NCBI GenBank assembly: GCA_013423325.1
Contig: BLJB01000469.1
Span: 1 to 37,493, forward strand
Origin: Usnea hakonensis
Taxonomy: Eukaryota > Ascomycota > Lecanoromycetes > Lecanorales > Parmeliaceae
Length of the DNA: 37,493 bases
Reading direction: 5' to 3'
Translations under genes and position numbers: made by a program
The notes under the pieces: generated by a model
The model's input: only the letters and a program-made list of their open reading frames with translations
What the model was told of the DNA's origin: nothing
The model's database searches: none
Shown: positions 32,580 to 37,493 of the stretch, piece by piece
Layout of the letters: every line of letters starts with the position of its first letter
Numbering within the stretch: the first letter of the stretch is position 1

Positions 32580-33532
32580 TAAAGTACCTTAGGTACCTTG
32601 ATTTCCATTGTTTAACCCCCTAGCGCCCTAAAGACATTGGACATAAACCCCACATAAAAACGTGATCAAGTGGTATCCCTGACCCTACCTTACTCAGCAG
32701 CCAGAAAACCTGGAGTACGGCTTCACAGTCACAATCACAGTCACAGTCATAGATTCCTCTCCAGCTTCCACGGACCTAAGGTACAAATTGCAATCGGAAA
32801 GAAAGTGCTGGTCCTTACTAAGTAACAACTACATTAAGAAGGAGCCTCACCCAGCCGGCCTCCAACCAATGACTTTGGCCTGCGATCCGACGTTTGCGGG
32901 CTTTTTGCATTGCCTGCAGATCCCATGTATGGATGGATGCAACATGTAGGCTGTACGCATCCGATTGATAGCCAGTCAAATTGGCTGCTGTGACACTATC
33001 GTGTGATGGGCATTGTCCCGCATATTATATTGCCATTCGTTGGCTTTCGCTGGGGTGCCTTACAATAATAATAATAATATTACCCACCCTCCCTGTCAAC
33101 CCTGGCAAGACTTCCCTGCTGATCTTTCCCTTATGCGCTATCTCTACTCTACGAGCTGCGGAATCACGCAACTTATGCTTTGGCATATTAAGATTTCATG
33201 CATTCTGGCTACAAGTAACGAGTAATTGAGCACGAGTCCTTAGCTAGTCGGCTTTCTGTTCTCCAGTCCAAAAGTAACAAGCACTACTCGTACAAAACAT
33301 TCGTCTGATTCCAAGTTAAAGCCGTCTTGATAATCTAAAAGTAAAAACCTGTATCTGGACCACGGTATTTCTCACGTCCATACAAGCAGTCTACCTCTGG
33401 CCTAGTCTACACGTAATATGATATACCTATGCTGAATGTCACAAGTCTCTTGTAACCCGTGCTAATGGTGCTGAACGTGTCCAAGGTCGCTAGTAATACG
33501 ACTTTGCCATGGACCATTCTTCCTGCCGGTTC

Positions 33533-36169
33533 TCAACTTGTACCTGAAACGGCAAGCCTACCACATCTATATTAGCAAATACTTGAAAACGGCTGTGGGG
33601 GAAGGCTTACTTCATCAAATGGTCCATGAAGCTCTGTAGCGATACATCATCAGTAAAGATGGTTTGTGTTGAGTTCCCACTTCCATAATTACTATTGGTA
33701 GTGTGAGTCGTGGAGGGGTTGAGCTTGGCCAGAAGAAAGCGGGCTTGAGAGCCACCTGCATCACAAATGATGAATCGAGGCAACGGAAATCGATCTTGAA
33801 CCAACTCCTATTACAACAATCAGTCTCGGCCCGATGGAAAACTATAGCGAGCGTTTGCCTGGGACCTAGCTTACCCTTGCGTCTTCCTTGGGTTGCTCCA
33901 GTATGCTCTTGAAATTCTCGTAACCCTCTTGATTCTGATAGCCCGCCTTTCTCCATTCCGCCATTGTCTCTCCATGGAAAATCAATATCTGGAAGAAGGT
34001 GTCTAGGAGTAAGATGTGTGTTGCATGGATGGAGGCGGAATCGAGTAAGACAGGCATGCTGCCTTCTTGATCAAATGTGTAGGAATCTAAGGTGGGCTGG
34101 ATCATGACCAAAGAATCCCCGACGTATTCATGGTTCAGCACGTGTCTATAAAAGGCTGTCTCGTCCGGCGAGCTGTTGAACACCTGCAGGAAATGGCTGC
34201 GACGAAGGTGGAACATGAATTGCGGATATAACGTGAAGTTCTTCTCCAACCGGAAGGACGATGGATCGTCTTTCCTGTATTCTGCAAACCTTGAACAGAG
34301 TCGGATTAGCATTCTGTCTACCCATCGAAGAACGTCTGGCCCGTCATCAACCTCAGCTTTGAATACCGCAATTCGTGACATGAGGACGGCGGCCGCTTCT
34401 TGATCGAAGGATTGAGCTATTGCTGGGTCACCAGCTGGTCCACTAAGGTTGCGTGCCACTGTGGTGACCCGAAGGTGAAATTGGCCTGAAGAATGCTGGT
34501 AGTAGGTCAAAAATTGCATCATGCCCTTCTGTGGGCCCTGCTGATGTTGCGCTGCTCCCCCTTGGTTCGCGATCTCGAAGTATAGTCCGTAGCTGGCGGT
34601 TGGATCAATACCGCACATCTTCCAGGAGCAGGTGTTGCCGATCCCACACTCGGTTTCCCCAACAGAGTTCGACTTCTTGTTGAGAGACACCGCATGCCCT
34701 ATAAGGCCAGTAACCTTCAGCTCCTTTGTTGTCAAGACCTCCAGTGACGCGTTAAAGCCCATGAGGAGATTATCGGTAGCATCTTTGTCAAAGACCCGGA
34801 CAAAAGATTGTTTGAATTGCGATGAAGTAAAGCTATCCGTAAGAATCATGTGGCCTCCAGTAGAATTGGAGAGGCCTTTCATCTCAAGAAGCCCAACTTG
34901 GTCGAGGCAACCTGCGAATATGTCGACGATATGACCGTTGTGGGATACCCTCTTCGCTAGATTGTCGTAGAACTTTTCATGTTAGCTATGGAGCCTCAGT
35001 CCAAATAATGGGACCCTACCTTGAGAGCCTTCTTGTAATACTTGATGTTGTCCCGATCAATATCATGATGTGATCGTATTGGCTCACGTAACTCTGGACC
35101 TACCACGAGGCCAGGCCCTTCTGTTGCTGGTCCTCCAGAGAACAACATGATCCTGCCGCCAGCGTTCTGAAACGAAGTCTCGAGCAAGCCTACTGCTACG
35201 CTCAAAGCGACCCCGGTACACCGGAGAGAACGTTTGTCATTTGCTACCTGCCAAGGGTCCTTCTGAAGCTGCTCCAAAGCATTTGTGAGTTGGAATTCGC
35301 ACTGTTGGGCGGGCAGCAAGAACCTTGCTGCGGGCCCTACGATTGGGGGGGGCCTGCCTGGCTGGGGAGGAACATTTGTACGCATGCCAGAAGTGGATAA
35401 TCCGAGCATCTCCTGGACCTGCTTTGCGGCGTAATCCTTGCTCCCTCGGAAAACATACGATTTTGCGCACTCGGTGTAGCCAAGCTCGTGCACTTGAGCC
35501 TGGAACAAAGTCAGTCTCACAAATCAGATCAGCTAATTGCAAGTGTTACCATTGTTCCAAACGTTATTAACCCGACAAGAGCATTGGGCGGGAGGAGGCT
35601 GAGGCTCATGACTAAGGACTCTTTCAGTGCCTTGAGGCTATCTTCCTCCTGGCATGTGTCGACAACATAGACGAAAATTGGGGGAGCTGGTGCGGGTCGT
35701 GCCAGCCTGTATTCAATTGTCGTGCTTGCTGGATGCAGCTCCGGAGGTATGTTATCTTGAGTGATATCTTTGTAGTGGGCAGGCAGTCCATTCCGGGACA
35801 AACAGAAAGGACATATCCATAGGCGAGCTCTTGTATCGACAGTCCTGAAACAATCAGTTACGACGGATAAATCCAGGCACTAGAGGCTGCCGTACGCAAA
35901 TGGGTTGAGCACTGCTCGGCAAGGAGCCTTGCAAGTGACGGGCTCATATTGTAAAAGCGGTGTTTCTGGTTTCTCTTTCAAGGGTGTGTAGAGGGCTCCA
36001 ATGGGCACGACAAGTCGGGAGGCCTCCTATATCGACATGAGTGCTGGTCAGCAAATTTGGCGAACAGCAAGCATACCATGCGTGTACTTGGAAATGTGTT
36101 CCAACTGAGTCTGATGCCATCACGGTCCTCGACCTCGCTCCACTGGTCTTTGAGAGCTTCGTAGTCCAT
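33533..36169 (-). CDS. sec23: Sec23, COPII coat subunit, seven exons
   Basis: Exons in transcription order are 36169-36077, 36026-35896, 35844-35550, 35499-35020, 34972-33875, 33807-33611 and 33557-33533 (93, 131, 295, 480, 1098, 197 and 25 bp), giving 772 residues, the usual size. The N-terminus MDYEALKDQWSEVEDRDGI is characteristic. A zinc-ribbon (CKAPC...CPFC) starts near residue 60, followed by the trunk (YVVDTCQEEDSLKALKES), beta-sandwich, helical and gelsolin-like regions near the C-terminus (RFPLPRFIICDAGGSQARF). Sec23 is the GTPase-activating subunit for Sar1 and forms the inner COPII coat with Sec24 at ER exit sites. The final 25-bp exon supplies the conserved tail LAVSGTS; without it the frame would stop right after HLMK. 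All junctions keep frame. Confidence 0.96.
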
Positions 36170-36561
36170 GTTTCGACGAACTTCTGAATCGACTCAATGA
36201 GAAATGAAACTTCGAACAACTGGCCTAAAGCCGCCTATCGCAAAGGGGAAAAAAGGTCACAGAGGAAGGGTCAAATATTGTCTTGGAGGCCCAATCCACG
36301 GGACATGAATATTCTGGCACGCTACTCGTATTTACCACTCACCCCTAGAACTTGACGATTTCAAACCAACGAATTGAATCATATCTACTTTGAGAGACTC
36401 TTTGCAACAATATCTTGGTTATTGTACGGCAAAACCATTCCGGGTTTGACTTTCTAGTACCGAGAAACGGATTGAAGTAATCAAGTACATACATGGGGTT
36501 GTCAGACCAGAAGGGCTGACTACCTATAGGGTGGACGACGGCTAGGACTAGGATATAACCA
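36170..36561. promoter_or_regulatory. Upstream region of sec23
   Basis: About 390 bp lie between the sec23 ATG (minus strand) and the AT-rich block. The base composition is normal, with no coding motif. The promoter is presumed to lie here, which puts it directly beside the RIP-type block. Confidence 0.4.
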
Positions 36562-37400
36562 AAGACTATTTTTTAATTTTGATTTTTTTTTTTTTTTTTT
36601 AAAAATCTACCCCGTTTCTCTTTTTTATATAGTATCTCTCTTTTTCGTACGATATTATAATACCTCGTAGAGGTCTTTATAGAGGTAGTTATCTCTTTAA
36701 AGGGGTAGAAGAATATAAAAAAAAGATTCTTTATAAACTCTTCTAATAATAGAAATATTATAAAATTATTATTTAGCTTATTAATAATAAAGATCTAGTT
36801 ATTAACTTTTATATATTTAGACGTTATCTTAATAGATAGAATTTATCTTAGTAAGATTATATATAGAATATAGAAAAATTATAATAATATATTTATATTT
36901 TATTCTATCGAGCTAGAGCTTCGAATAAAAAGATATTTTAATGATTATAGATTAATAACTTTATTATTACTATTATTAATTTTATATAGATTAAAAAAGA
37001 GCTTAAATATAAATAATTAGAAATAAATTAAGAGGCTAAAGATTATATAGATAAAATTATATAAAAACTTATTAAAGAAGAGGTTAGAAAGGGCGTAATA
37101 TAGAGTCTTAAAAAAGAAATATTAATAGAGTATTTTAAAAAGTTTAAATATCTAGTAATTAGATACTCTTTATATAAGACTCTTTTATTTAGATTTATTA
37201 ATTTATTTTAGAAATTATCTTTTTATTATATATTATATACTTTTTCCTAATATTATTAATTAATAATTTTAAGATCTCTAATATGATAACTACTATCTTC
37301 TATAATAGCTATAGCTTATAGCGAGTACTCTTAATAATAACTAATATTATTACTCGATTTATAGTTATTATAGTCTTTACTAGATTATAAGAAGATTGAT
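36562..37400. repeat. AT-rich block with RIP signature, probable dead repeat
   Basis: Composition shifts abruptly to roughly one-fifth or less G+C. By eye there is no CpA dinucleotide from 36562 to 37441, and only two TpG between about 36590 and 37390, while TpA is very abundant and several CpG remain. This is the pattern left by repeat-induced point mutation (CpA to TpA on both strands). No coding frame survives. The source element cannot be named, and no terminal repeats are evident. A poly-T run at about 36583-36600 marks the left side. Confidence 0.75.
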
Positions 37401-37428
37401 TGAATAATATTTTGAAAGAGGACTGATA

Positions 37429-37493
37429 ATGGAAGGACGATCATTCCAATCCATGGTTGACAGCGGCAACGAGGCGTACGAGGCACGCAAGCG
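37429..37493 (+). CDS. Possible 5' end of a gene cut by the window edge
   Basis: An ATG at 37429 opens a frame that runs to the window end, 21 codons, reading MEGRSFQSMVDSGNEAYEAR. A second ATG is at codon 9. Composition returns to normal here after the AT-rich block. SGNEAYEARK resembles the beginning of a TPR unit, but this is far too short to name a family. Confidence 0.3.
   Translation, partial: MEGRSFQSMVDSGNEAYEARK

Larger units (their letters stand above)
31753..33532. other. Spacer between the OGT-like gene and SEC23
   Basis: This region holds the promoter of the minus-strand OGT-like gene and the 3' untranslated region of SEC23. A CT-rich tract covers about 32190-32265 (GA-rich in the OGT direction). 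A 210-bp candidate MITE occupies 32370-32579. A short CAGTCA/CAATCA array lies near 32724-32752, and an AAT repeat near 33063-33081. Frames are short and without motifs. Confidence 0.5.

Noticed and set aside
32724..32752. CAGTCACA repeats resembling the fission yeast Homol-D box
   Set aside because: They are part of a short tandem array nearly 1 kb from the nearest start codon and not near a ribosomal protein gene; simple-repeat origin is more likely.

Overview
This is nuclear DNA of a filamentous ascomycete (Pezizomycotina). The evidence is short introns (about 49-155 nt) with GT...AG ends and CTAAC/CTGAC-like branch sites, a PalB/Rim13 calpain-like protease, an FlbD-type Myb regulator, fungal Sec23 and eL29, microsatellite-rich spacers, and an AT-rich block with the mark of repeat-induced point mutation (RIP). 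Class is not certain; Leotiomycetes would fit, but that is a guess.

Layout, left to right. 1-1160: low-complexity spacer. 1209-2961 (+): C2H2 zinc-finger protein with an unresolved 5' end. 2888-3684 (-): protein-like frame broken by stops, probably a gene relic. 4084-5008 (-): second C2H2 protein, three exons. 5009-7090: spacer. 7091-9716 (-): palB/RIM13, four exons, divergent from a PMP47/ANT1-type peroxisomal carrier at 10239-11445 (+). 11840-12198 (+): ribosomal protein eL29. 12633-14545 (-): LisH plus beta-propeller protein, six exons. 14801-16324 (-): NCBP3-like RNA-binding protein with eight [ED]LF motifs in its tail. 17535-18783 (+): Myb/SANT-like protein. 20269-21519 (-): FlbD-type Myb. 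21520-26670: about 5 kb of microsatellite-rich DNA with at most one doubtful gene. 26671-31752 (-): very large O-GlcNAc transferase-like protein. 31753-33532: spacer holding a 210-bp candidate MITE. 33533-36169 (-): SEC23, seven exons. 36562-37400: RIP-type AT-rich block. 37429-37493 (+): possible start of another gene.

The genes do not form one pathway or a biosynthetic cluster. Most are conserved housekeeping genes (ribosome, COPII secretion, RNA binding, peroxisomal transport) mixed with regulators (two C2H2 proteins, FlbD, a Myb/SANT protein, the ambient-pH protease PalB, an OGT-like enzyme). Exon structures were joined by hand. For each multi-exon gene the frame closes and the lengths sum to a multiple of three; conserved motifs cross the junctions in most of them.

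The least expected signals are non-genic or sub-genic: the candidate MITE with symmetric terminal inverted repeats and TA flanks, the block with no CpA at all, the [ED]LF motif array, a dispersed TACCTTACC/GGTAAGGTA motif in spacers, and an in-frame TAG followed by CAG TTG at the start of the first zinc-finger frame.
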